Part shown: in pieces, positions 1 to 7,363 of the stretch | Numbering within the stretch: the stretch's first letter is position 1 | Layout: every line of letters starts with the position of its first letter | Source of the DNA: Chitinophaga rupis | GTDB lineage: Bacteria > Bacteroidota > Bacteroidia > Chitinophagales > Chitinophagaceae | NCBI RefSeq assembly: GCF_900109685.1 | Contig: NZ_FOBB01000001.1 | Location: forward strand, 1,178,001-1,242,000 | Direction of reading: 5' to 3' | Length of the DNA stretch: 64,000 bases | Made by a program: the position numbers and the translations under genes | The notes under the pieces: model-generated | Databases searched by the model: none | Told to the model about the DNA's origin: nothing | Seen by the model: only the letters and a program-made list of their open reading frames with translations

Positions 1-402
1 TGGATAGGTCAAAGTGCCCTTATAAATACTATTACTTCTTGTAATTGCTGTCTTATTTGATGTTTCCAGCTCAGATAATTTGAAATCCTTTTACCTCTAT
101 GAGTTCCTGCGCAGCATCATTCTTCTTCATTTGCCTGGAAAGTCCTGACCACTTATAGCTATCCTGACCCTGGGAATGTTTATTTAGGAGGGGTGATTAT
201 TGGTACTTTGAGGGTAGTACTCTATGTGTTTTACTCCTACCTTGAATGAATAAACCAATTCAATTTATGGATAGATTACCAATAAGAAGCGAGCCAAGTG
301 GGTGAGAGGGTAGCCATCTAATATACCCCGCAGCCCTACTCAACTACTTTTCACGGCCCACGTTTTATAACAGAGGGCTGGTATCAGATAAGATTGCAAC
401 AT

Positions 403-928
403 GCTATTATAGGAACTTACTCAGGTTGGGGAGTGTCTTGATAGTACCTTCTTCCATGTATAAGGACTGGGAATTCTTGTGTCTCGCCCGGTATTCCATA
501 TGCTCCACCATCAGTGACTAGAGATAATTGCTGTGAATATAGTCTTAGGAAGATCTTGTTCACTTCCCCGGTTCGTATGGTTCCATTACCAATACCGATG
601 TTAGGAGTAATTACTGTGAACATTGGGGGTGCTAGGAGATTTTTGTTTCACTCTCCTTGTTCCATATTGTTCCATCACGGATTATTAGAAATAGTTACTG
701 TGAGCATTTGCCGTCCTAGGAGAATCCTTGTTTGACCTCCCTGTTCCATATTGTTCTATCACCAGTTATCAGGAACAATTACTATGAGAATTGGGGCTAC
801 TAGGAAGGTCCTGGCTTCACGACCCTGTTCCGTATGGCTCCATCACTAGTTATTATTAGGGATAATTACTCTTCAGTCCGTATTGTTTGAACACCAGTTA
901 TTGGTAAGAATTACTGTAGAGCATTGCC
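403..928. repeat. Degenerate tandem repeat, about 84 bp per unit
   Basis: Related segments recur with anchors of the form GTTCC(A/G)TATTGTTCC near 491, 571, 659, 743 and 827, a shortened copy near 876, and probably a weak copy before 491. Spacings are 80, 88, 84 and 84 bp. Each unit follows the pattern: anchor, ATCACCAGTTAT, AGGA-AATTACTGTGA, ATTGGGG, CTAGGA. Copies differ from each other at many positions, so the array is old. The period is close to 28 codons, but frames on both strands carry stops in most units, so it is either a decayed repetitive protein gene or noncoding. Confidence 0.75.
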
Positions 929-970
929 AATAATGTACTGCCTTTATACACTAGCATACTTCCACAATGC

Positions 971-992
971 AGAATACCTACAGAATACCTAC
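971..992. repeat. Two tandem copies of an 11-bp unit
   Basis: AGAATACCTAC occurs twice back to back. No function can be assigned; it is probably a slippage product in gene-less DNA. Confidence 0.7.
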
Positions 993-1018
993 ATGGAGGT
1001 AAGCTATATTTAGGCAAT

Positions 1019-1070
1019 AAGGTAGGAGAAAGGTGGAAGAGGGAGGTGAAGGAAGGTGAAGGAAGGTAGG
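1019..1070 (+). repeat. Polypurine tract with GGTGAAGGAA repeats
   Basis: A run of about 50 bases is almost purely G and A on the plus strand and includes two direct copies of GGTGAAGGAA. Such tracts can adopt unusual helical structures; no gene feature explains it. Confidence 0.6.
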
Positions 1071-1267
1071 CTGACCTGTACAAAAGATCCATTAGGAATC
1101 TAAGATCATGATTGTGATTTAAATCTGCAAAGTGATAATATCAACACTTTGCATGTCACGTGGTATAAAGCACCTGTCTGGTCATTAAGCTATTACTTCT
1201 CCATGTCATTGTACACCCTGCACAGCTATTTTATTGCGTTAGAGAAGTACTTCCAGCTAATAATCTT

Positions 1268-1330
1268 TCAATCAGCGTCAATACTTATAGTACCGTCACC
1301 GTCCTGATCCATTTGGCTGCTATGATTATG
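1268..1330 (-). pseudogene. Possible EF-hand-type fragment
   Basis: On the minus strand a short frame reads MDQDGDGTISIDAD and then a stop (1268-1270). D-x-D-G-D-G-T-I is the calcium-binding loop pattern of EF-hand and dockerin-like proteins. No start codon or upstream domain is present, so this would be the last piece of a lost gene. A chance match cannot be excluded. Confidence 0.25.
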
Positions 1331-1445
1331 TACAGAACAACAAGGCATTGGCGCCAGTGTTACTTACATAGGCGGTGTCTACAACAGTATACCAAATGGT
1401 CGCGGTGTGAATGGCACCACCCGCTATTATAACCCCGAGATGAAA
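1326..1445 (+). pseudogene. Possible outer-membrane barrel fragment
   Basis: The frame through ATT at 1347 reads IGASVTYIGGVYNSIPNG and continues to RYYNPEMK. It has the glycine-rich, alternating hydrophobic/aromatic pattern of an outer-membrane beta strand. It is open from 1326, has no start codon, and the parS palindrome lies just downstream in the same frame. I cannot name a family. It may be a remnant of a gene lost from this region. Confidence 0.25.
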
Positions 1446-1454
1446 CCACCTTCA

Positions 1455-1470
1455 TGTTCCACGTGGAACA
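1455..1470. promoter_or_regulatory. parS centromere site (ParB binding), perfect palindrome
   Basis: TGTTCCACGTGGAACA is a perfect 16-bp palindrome and fits the broadly conserved bacterial parS pattern TGTTnCACGTGnAACA. ParB/Spo0J proteins load at such sites, which cluster near replication origins in most bacteria that have them. It sits 67 bp upstream of mnmG, a gene that is origin-linked in many genomes. parA and parB are not in this window. The match is seen directly; the centromere role is inferred from the consensus. Confidence 0.8.
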
Positions 1471-1537
1471 CTAAACAAAAACCTCAGTTATCCTTGCTTA
1501 TATGTAATTTTGCATCTTCTACAATATAAAACGAAGT

Positions 1538-3406
1538 ATGTTTCCTTCTTATGATGTTATAGTGGTGGGCGCCGGACATGCCGGTTGTGAAGCTGCAGCT
1601 GCAGCAGCTAACATGGGATCCAGGGTATTACTGGTAACCATGAATATGCAAACTATTGCCCAAATGAGCTGCAACCCTGCCATGGGTGGTATAGCTAAAG
1701 GGCAAATAGTACGTGAAATAGATGCGCTGGGTGGATACTCCGGTATTGTTACAGATCAATCTATGATCCAGTTCCGGATGTTAAACCGATCCAAAGGACC
1801 TGCGATGTGGAGCCCCCGTACCCAAAACGACCGGATGTTATTTGCCACTAAGTGGAGGGAAGCATTGGAGCAAACCCCGAACGTAGATTTTTACCAGGAC
1901 ATGGTAAAAGGTCTGTTAGTAAAAGATGGTAAATGTTATGGTGTTATCACCGGATTAGGACATGAAATAAAAGCCAAATCAGTAGTACTTACCAATGGTA
2001 CTTTCCTGAATGGCGTAATGCATATTGGCGATAAACAATTCGGTGGAGGACGGGTAGCAGAAAAAGCTGCCACCGGAATTACCGAACAACTGGTATCCCT
2101 GGGTTTTGAAAGCGACCGTTTGAAAACAGGGACCCCTCCAAGGATTGATGGCCGCAGCCTTGACTACTCAAAAATGGAAGAGCAAAAAGGTGATGAAGAG
2201 ATCACCGGCTTCTCATACCTGGATGTAGAAAAAATAAAACCCGAACAGCAACGCAGCTGTTGGATCACCTATACCAGTGCCGAAGTTCATGAGGCATTGA
2301 AGACCGGCTTCGATCGTTCACCCATGTTTCAGGGAAGGATCCAGGGTGTAGGCCCGAGGTACTGTCCAAGTATTGAAGACAAGATCAACCGTTTTGCAGA
2401 AAGAGAAAGACATCAGCTGTTCGTAGAACCGGAAGGTTGGAACACCGTGGAAATATATGTGAATGGTTTTTCTACCTCCCTGCCGGAAGATGTACAATAC
2501 AAAGCCCTGCAAATGGTACCCGGTTTTGAGAACTGCAGAATGTTCCGCCCGGGCTATGCCATCGAGTATGATTATTTTCCACCTACCCAATTACAGTTTT
2601 CCCTGGAAACAAAACAGGTGCAAAACCTTTTCTTTGCCGGACAAATTAATGGTACCACCGGGTACGAGGAAGCAGCTTGCCAGGGTTTAATAGCTGGTAT
2701 GAATGCTCATCTGAAAGCTAGTGGTCAGCCACCGTTTGTATTAAAAAGGAGTGAAGCATACATTGGAGTATTGATAGATGACCTTATAAACAAGGGTACC
2801 GAAGAACCTTACCGCATGTTTACCTCCCGGGCAGAGTTCAGAACATTACTCCGTCAGGATAATGCAGACCTCCGGTTAACAGAAAAAAGTTATCGCTTAG
2901 GTTTGGCCTCCCAGGAAAGAATTGAAAAAGTGCAGCAGAAACAGGAAGGTGTTGCTAAAGTAAAATCCATTTTGAAAGAGCTGCCCCTGGATCCGGAAGA
3001 TATTAATCATCACCTGGAAGAAAAAAATTCTGCGCTGCTTACCCAACGGCAACGTGCCTGGCAAATTTTACTGCGCCCCGGAATGGATATTTTGTCCATG
3101 AAAAACAGGGTGCAAAAAATTGCAAATGCGCTGGAAAGTTTTTCAGCAGAAATTTTGGAACAGGCAGAGATCCAGATCAAGTATGAAGTATACATTGAAA
3201 AGGAAAATGAACTGGTGAAAAAAATGAGCCAACTGGAAGACCTGGTGATCCCGGAAGCTTTTGATTATACCAAATTGGTTTCACTCAGTTCAGAAGCCCG
3301 TCAGAAATTTAATAAAATTCGTCCGCGTACTTTAGGACAAGCCAGCCGGATCAGCGGCGTGAATCCAAGTGATGTACAAATTTTAATGGTGTACATGGGA
3401 CGGTAA
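1538..3406 (+). CDS. mnmG: tRNA uridine-5-carboxymethylaminomethyl modification enzyme MnmG (GidA)
   Basis: MnmG works with MnmE to add the carboxymethylaminomethyl group at U34 of tRNAs that read NNA/NNG codons, using FAD, NADH and methylene-tetrahydrofolate. The 622-aa product has the usual family length. The N-terminal dinucleotide site is VGAGHAGCEA (residues 10-19), followed by the family blocks CNPAMGGIAKG (45-55) and LNRSKGPAMWSPRTQNDR (82-99), and later GGGRVAEKAATG and TGTPPRIDG. The C-terminal helical domain that contacts MnmE and tRNA is present. The ATG at 1538 follows an AT-rich leader. A parS palindrome lies upstream and a terminator with a parS-like loop lies downstream. Confidence 0.97.
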   Translation: MFPSYDVIVVGAGHAGCEAAAAAANMGSRVLLVTMNMQTIAQMSCNPAMGGIAKGQIVREIDALGGYSGIVTDQSMIQFRMLNRSKGPAMWSPRTQNDRMLFATKWREALEQTPNVDFYQDMVKGLLVKDGKCYGVITGLGHEIKAKSVVLTNGTFLNGVMHIGDKQFGGGRVAEKAATGITEQLVSLGFESDRLKTGTPPRIDGRSLDYSKMEEQKGDEEITGFSYLDVEKIKPEQQRSCWITYTSAEVHEALKTGFDRSPMFQGRIQGVGPRYCPSIEDKINRFAERERHQLFVEPEGWNTVEIYVNGFSTSLPEDVQYKALQMVPGFENCRMFRPGYAIEYDYFPPTQLQFSLETKQVQNLFFAGQINGTTGYEEAACQGLIAGMNAHLKASGQPPFVLKRSEAYIGVLIDDLINKGTEEPYRMFTSRAEFRTLLRQDNADLRLTEKSYRLGLASQERIEKVQQKQEGVAKVKSILKELPLDPEDINHHLEEKNSALLTQRQRAWQILLRPGMDILSMKNRVQKIANALESFSAEILEQAEIQIKYEVYIEKENELVKKMSQLEDLVIPEAFDYTKLVSLSSEARQKFNKIRPRTLGQASRISGVNPSDVQILMVYMGR

Positions 3407-3430
3407 AATAAATACTGTTTAAAAATGCTG

Positions 3431-3465
3431 AAGGGAAATGTTCCACGTGGATATTTCCCTTTTTC
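3431..3465 (+). terminator. mnmG terminator with a parS-like loop
   Basis: AAGGGAAAT (3431-3439) pairs perfectly with ATTTCCCTT (3453-3461) and is followed by T residues, which is a good intrinsic terminator 25 bp after the mnmG stop. The 13-nt loop contains TTCCACGTGG; read with flanks, TGTTCCACGTGGATAT (3439-3454) matches 13 of 16 positions of the parS palindrome at 1455. Confidence 0.8.
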
Positions 3466-3795
3466 GTACCAGAAAAGACTTATTTCTATTAACTAATTGA
3501 TTATCAAATAATTAACTAATAAAATTGCAGCTTCATTATCTCCCCAAATTTTAACGATCGCTCCCTGAAGCTGGTGTTAGTATCAAAACAGGGATATAAA
3601 GAATTTAGCGCCTTTAAAATGGATATTTTGAGAACCACATATTTTTTTACTAAAAATTGTGGATAAAAGCAACGCTTTGTATTTAACCGACGTAAATATT
3701 AAGGTGATTATTGTAAAACGAATATCTTTATACTCTCTGAAAAAAAGTTGTGTACTTTAAGGGGAACGTAAGAAAAAAAAGGTAACAGATATTTC
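3466..3795. other. AT-rich intergenic stretch with one DnaA-box match
   Basis: No gene is visible in these 330 bp. TGTGGATAA at 3658-3666 is the complement of the consensus DnaA box TTATCCACA. Identical strings also occur by chance inside coding sequence (near 5971, 6272 and 44218), so one match is weak evidence. The last part should hold the promoter of the sigma-factor operon, but no clean TAnnTTTG element was found. Confidence 0.4.
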
Positions 3796-4341
3796 GTGCA
3801 CGAACTGAACGACATTATTGAAGGCTGTCGGAACTTAAACCGTAACAGCCAGGAATTATTGTATCGGCAATTCTATGGATATGCCATGAGTATTGCTTTG
3901 CGGTATGCACAAAATAAGGAGGAAGCAATTGAAATTTTAAATGATGGGTTTCTGAAAATATTTCAACACATCTCTGAATTTGATACGACACGTCCCTTCA
4001 AAAGCTGGCTGGCCAAAATAGTGGTAAATACAGCCATCGATCATCTGCGCAGTAAAAAACGAATTTCTTTCACAGAAGATATAACACAGGTGTATGACCT
4101 GGGTATGGATGATAAAGCAATGGACAAGCTCTCGTATGATGAGTTGTTGTTGCTGGTACAATCTTTACCCCCTGCTTACCGCACTGTTTTTAACCTGTAT
4201 GTAATGGAGGGGTACCAGCACCAGGAAATAGCAGAACAATTGGGGATATCGGAGGGAACCTCCAAGTCTAATCTTTTTAAGGCAAAAAAAATATTGAAAG
4301 AAAAAATAGAAAAGGCTACATCCTATAACACCGTAAGATAA
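3796..4341 (+). CDS. RNA polymerase ECF-type sigma-70 factor
   Basis: A 181-aa sigma factor of the extracytoplasmic-function group. Region 2 lies in the first ~90 residues (LLYRQFYGYAMSIALRYAQN, then RPFKSWLAKIVVNTAIDHLR), and region 4 near the C-terminus has the helix-turn-helix YQHQEIAEQLGISEGTSKSN. It should direct RNA polymerase to a small set of promoters, typically in response to envelope signals. The start is GTG; an in-frame TAA shortly upstream leaves no ATG alternative that keeps region 2. The next gene starts 29 bp downstream on the same strand and is the likely partner that controls it. Confidence 0.92.
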   Translation: MHELNDIIEGCRNLNRNSQELLYRQFYGYAMSIALRYAQNKEEAIEILNDGFLKIFQHISEFDTTRPFKSWLAKIVVNTAIDHLRSKKRISFTEDITQVYDLGMDDKAMDKLSYDELLLLVQSLPPAYRTVFNLYVMEGYQHQEIAEQLGISEGTSKSNLFKAKKILKEKIEKATSYNTVR

Positions 4342-4370
4342 AATATAAAAACCCACGAGGGTTACGTAAA

Positions 4371-5732
4371 ATGAGTGACGCGTTTGATAATAAGTTTCGT
4401 GAGAGGTTGAGCGAAGAAAATTTTCCATTTGATCCGGATGCCTGGAAAAAAATGGAAAGGAAACTGGATGCTCTCGACAACGACACCAACAGAAAACCTT
4501 TCTGGTGGTGGCTGGCGCCGCTTGTATTAATATTATTGGGTACAGGCGCTTTCATTTGGTGGCGCAACAGCACTACCACAACAACCAGCCCGGTTGTTGA
4601 AACAACAAAAACTACTGAGCAGGCGACCACTACTTCACCTGCAGATTCCGTCTTGACTTCTAATGAAAAAATTGTTGCACCAAATGATAATAACAGTGCA
4701 GTTGTACCTCCTGTTTCAAAAACACCTTCAGCATCATCTGATGTTACAACGTTAACACCTGCACGAAATAATAATTCAACACCAGCAAACGCCTCCGTGA
4801 ATAAGCCCGGACAAAATAAATATAATACTACAGGTAAGGGGTTTGCGGCAGACCGGCTGGCAAATAAACAGAGAACAAAAAATACTTCACCGGTAGCCGA
4901 TCAGTCAGAACAACCATTGTCAAATTCAAATGATGTAACGGGAACGGACGTATCAAATGCTCCGGCTCCGGTTAATAAAAATACTTCCGGCTTAGCAGAA
5001 GAAAATGAGGTGCTGCGTTTACTCAATACTCATTACTTTACTAATCCGGCAGTTTCTGCTAAACTAAACCGCAGTGGTCATTTACCCATTAAAGAGATCG
5101 CGGAAAAAACGGAGAAAAAGAAAAACACCGTTCCCAGCCGCAAAGGATTTTCTGTTGGGTTAATGCTGGGACCTGTGTTTAACGTAGCCCCTTCACTGGA
5201 ATATGGAAAGTTTGGTTTGGATGGTGGAATACTGGTCAACTATCATATAAACAATCGATGGTCATTCACCACCGGTGCAGTGTATAGCGATAAACCTTAT
5301 GGCGGTACCCGGAAAGATTATGGTGTAATAAAAACATGGTCTTACCCAATGAATACAGTAAAGCGCATAGATGCAAACTGTAAAGTGCTGGATGTGCCCA
5401 TCAATATTAACTACACTTTTATGGACAGACCTAAGTATACCTTAACAGCTACTGTTGGTTTGTCCAGCTATTTTATGCTCAAGGAAGAATATACTTATAA
5501 AAGGGACTATATGACCGACTGGAATAAATCCCTGAGCAATGAAAATCAGCATTACCTGTCGGTGCTTAACTTAGCTTTCACTTACCAGCTGCCGCTGAAT
5601 AGCCATATGTCATTAGGCATACAACCGTTTGTAAAAGTACCGCTGGGTGATATTGGATATGGGCAGGTAAAATTATATTCCACCGGGGTAGCCGTACAGC
5701 TGAATTTTAACCAATTCAGGCGCAAGCAATAG
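4371..5732 (+). CDS. Inner-membrane-anchored protein with C-terminal outer-membrane beta-barrel; probable sigma-factor partner
   Basis: The 453-aa product has three clear parts. Residues 1-43 are charged and probably cytoplasmic, the position where anti-sigma segments sit. Residues 44-64 form one strong membrane helix rich in tryptophan (FWWWLAPLVLILLGTGAF). Residues 65 to about 254 are a low-complexity Thr/Ser/Asn/Pro-rich linker, as expected for a periplasmic stretch. Residues ~255-453 show alternating hydrophobic strands typical of a small outer-membrane beta-barrel. There is no cleavable signal peptide. It is co-directional with the sigma gene, 29 bp downstream. The anti-sigma or sensor role is inferred from context; the N-terminus matches no anti-sigma family I recognise. 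Confidence 0.75.
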   Translation: MSDAFDNKFRERLSEENFPFDPDAWKKMERKLDALDNDTNRKPFWWWLAPLVLILLGTGAFIWWRNSTTTTTSPVVETTKTTEQATTTSPADSVLTSNEKIVAPNDNNSAVVPPVSKTPSASSDVTTLTPARNNNSTPANASVNKPGQNKYNTTGKGFAADRLANKQRTKNTSPVADQSEQPLSNSNDVTGTDVSNAPAPVNKNTSGLAEENEVLRLLNTHYFTNPAVSAKLNRSGHLPIKEIAEKTEKKKNTVPSRKGFSVGLMLGPVFNVAPSLEYGKFGLDGGILVNYHINNRWSFTTGAVYSDKPYGGTRKDYGVIKTWSYPMNTVKRIDANCKVLDVPININYTFMDRPKYTLTATVGLSSYFMLKEEYTYKRDYMTDWNKSLSNENQHYLSVLNLAFTYQLPLNSHMSLGIQPFVKVPLGDIGYGQVKLYSTGVAVQLNFNQFRRKQ

Positions 5733-5781
5733 GCCGGTAGTTTCTTTTTGCTTATATTAGGTATAAGAAACGTTATGACCT

Positions 5782-6930
5782 ATGCATGGTTTATTGCTTA
5801 CTACCGGCGCAATACTTTTCCCCCTGCTGCTAAATGCGCAAACACCATCAACTGACTACGACCAATATCTGCTGATTGGCACCTATACCAAAAAGCAAAG
5901 TGAAGGTATTTATATCTATGCCTTTAACTCACAAACAGGAGCGGTAAAACCGGTAAGTATTACCAAAGGTGTGGATAACCCTTCTTTCCTGGCTATTGCA
6001 CCGGATAAAAAACATGTATACTCCGTAAACGAAGTTGGTGAGGAAAGAACCGGCAGTGTAAGCGCTTTTGCATTTGATAATGCCACCGGCCAGCTGCAGT
6101 TCCTGAATAAACAGCCTTCCGGTGGAGAAGGTCCCTGTTATATTAATACCGACAGCGCCGGCACACATGTGCTGGTGGGCAATTACGCTGGCGGCAGCTT
6201 ATCCGTACTACCGGTACAGGCAGACGGAAAGGTTGGCGCCCCGCTGCAAACCGTGCAACATACCGGATCCAGTGTGGATAAGAACCGGCAGGAAAAGCCG
6301 CATGTGCATTGCGTGGAGTTTTCGCGGGATAATCAATACCTGTATGTGCCTGACCTGGGAATTGATAAAGTAGGTATTTACAAGTATGATCCCAATTCGC
6401 CTTTACTGCTGCAGGAGGCCAACCCATCCTATGCACCGTTGCCGCCAGGCTCCGGTCCGCGGCATATTACTTTTCATGCCAATGGCAAATGGGCTTATCT
6501 TATTCATGAGCTGGATGGAAAAGTAACGGCATTTAAATATGATGCCGGCAAGCTTACACCCATACAAACGATTTCTACTTTGCCGGCTACCTATAAAGGC
6601 AAGGTCTCAGGTGCAGATATTCACATTTCACCGGATGGGAAATTTTTGTACGCCTCCAACCGCTATGATCTGAATAACATTGTGTATTATTCCATTGATC
6701 AACGTAGTGGGAAACTGGTGTGGAAAGGGCAGCAGTCCGCCGGTGGAAAAGCGCCCCGCAATTTTATGATAGACCCTTCCGGCAACTTCCTGTTAGTGGC
6801 CAACCAGGATAGCGATAATATTGTTCTGTTTAAACGCAATCCCACTACCGGTGCTATAAAACCCACCGGCGAGCAAATAAAAATTTCTATGCCTGTATGT
6901 TTAAAAATGATAGCCGTGGAAAAGCAGTAA
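5782..6930 (+). CDS. Exported lactonase-family beta-propeller (6-phosphogluconolactonase-like)
   Basis: A 382-aa seven-bladed propeller of the YbhE/Pgl type. Repeated blades include IYIYAFNSQTGAVKP, VSAFAFDNATGQLQF, RHITFHANGKWAYLIHEL and ADIHISPDGKFLYASNR. The N-terminus (MHGLLLTTGAILFPLLLNAQ) is a signal peptide ending in NAQ, so the protein acts in the periplasm, unlike cytosolic E. coli Pgl. A sugar lactone substrate is likely, but the actual lactone is unknown. It stands alone between the sigma operon and a small acidic gene. An ATG at 5775 is out of frame. Confidence 0.85.
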   Translation: MHGLLLTTGAILFPLLLNAQTPSTDYDQYLLIGTYTKKQSEGIYIYAFNSQTGAVKPVSITKGVDNPSFLAIAPDKKHVYSVNEVGEERTGSVSAFAFDNATGQLQFLNKQPSGGEGPCYINTDSAGTHVLVGNYAGGSLSVLPVQADGKVGAPLQTVQHTGSSVDKNRQEKPHVHCVEFSRDNQYLYVPDLGIDKVGIYKYDPNSPLLLQEANPSYAPLPPGSGPRHITFHANGKWAYLIHELDGKVTAFKYDAGKLTPIQTISTLPATYKGKVSGADIHISPDGKFLYASNRYDLNNIVYYSIDQRSGKLVWKGQQSAGGKAPRNFMIDPSGNFLLVANQDSDNIVLFKRNPTTGAIKPTGEQIKISMPVCLKMIAVEKQ

Positions 6931-6981
6931 TATTTATGGCATAGCATTTTCGGTACGTAGTAAAACTAAAAAGGTACTGCT

Positions 6982-7362
6982 ATGAAAAATAATCAAAACA
7001 AACCAGAAAAGAAGGACCTGCCGCAAGCGCCCAGCATGAAAGAGCAGGAGGAGAAAAGAGATAAAACATTTCCCGGTTACCCCACTTATCCCGCGAGCGA
7101 GGATATTATGAACCAGGGTGAACAGGAAGACCTGGATGTGGAAAACGTTACCCGCAATGTTCAGCTGAATAATGAATTAGCAAAGAATAAAGAGGATTTA
7201 CCGGAAGAAGAAAGGAAGCTGGATATACCTGGCGCAGAACTGGATAATGAGGGAGAAGATATTGGTGAGGAGGATGAAGAAAATAATTTTTATAGTTTAG
7301 GTGGCGACCGGCATGAGGATCTGGAAGATGATCAGTTAGTAGAGCGGGATGATGAAGAATAA
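6982..7362 (+). CDS. Small highly acidic hydrophilic protein of unknown function
   Basis: A 126-aa product with no hydrophobic segment, rich in Glu, Asp, Asn and Lys, and predicted disordered. It begins MKNNQNKPEKKDLPQAPSMK and ends in an acidic tail. The ATG follows an AAAAAGG-type site. It is convergent with the cardiolipin synthase gene, whose stop codon is one base away. No family recognised; a small cytosolic stress-type protein is one possibility. Confidence 0.6.
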   Translation: MKNNQNKPEKKDLPQAPSMKEQEEKRDKTFPGYPTYPASEDIMNQGEQEDLDVENVTRNVQLNNELAKNKEDLPEEERKLDIPGAELDNEGEDIGEEDEENNFYSLGGDRHEDLEDDQLVERDDEE

Positions 7363-7363
7363 A

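Larger units (their letters stand above)
1..1537. other. 1.5-kb region with no intact gene
   Basis: I see no credible intact gene here; open frames are short and lack family signatures. The region looks lower in GC than the rest of the window. It contains the 84-bp repeat array (403-928), an 11-bp tandem repeat (971-992), a polypurine tract (1019-1070), two possible coding remnants (1268-1330 minus, 1326-1445 plus) and a parS palindrome (1455-1470). A Bacteroidota -7 element, TAATTTTG at 1505-1512, lies 26 bp before the mnmG start, without a clear -33 partner. It is best read as decayed sequence leading into a chromosome-partition site. Confidence 0.6.

Noticed and set aside
417..735. Two short opposing frames (68 and 73 residues) in the repeat array
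   Set aside because: They are pieces of the degenerate 84-bp repeat without starts, domains or conservation between units.
403..928. CRISPR array
   Set aside because: Units are diverged along their whole length with no constant repeat and unique spacer pattern, and no cas genes are near.
1141..1175. Additional parS near 1155 (core CACGTG)
   Set aside because: Only the core TGTCACGTGG is present; flanks do not match the palindrome. Similar cores at 18617 and 31428 are also ordinary coding sequence.
3466..3795. Origin of replication
   Set aside because: Only one DnaA-box match is present, and the same string occurs by chance in nearby coding sequence; no 13-mer or box cluster. The parS site alone does not define oriC.
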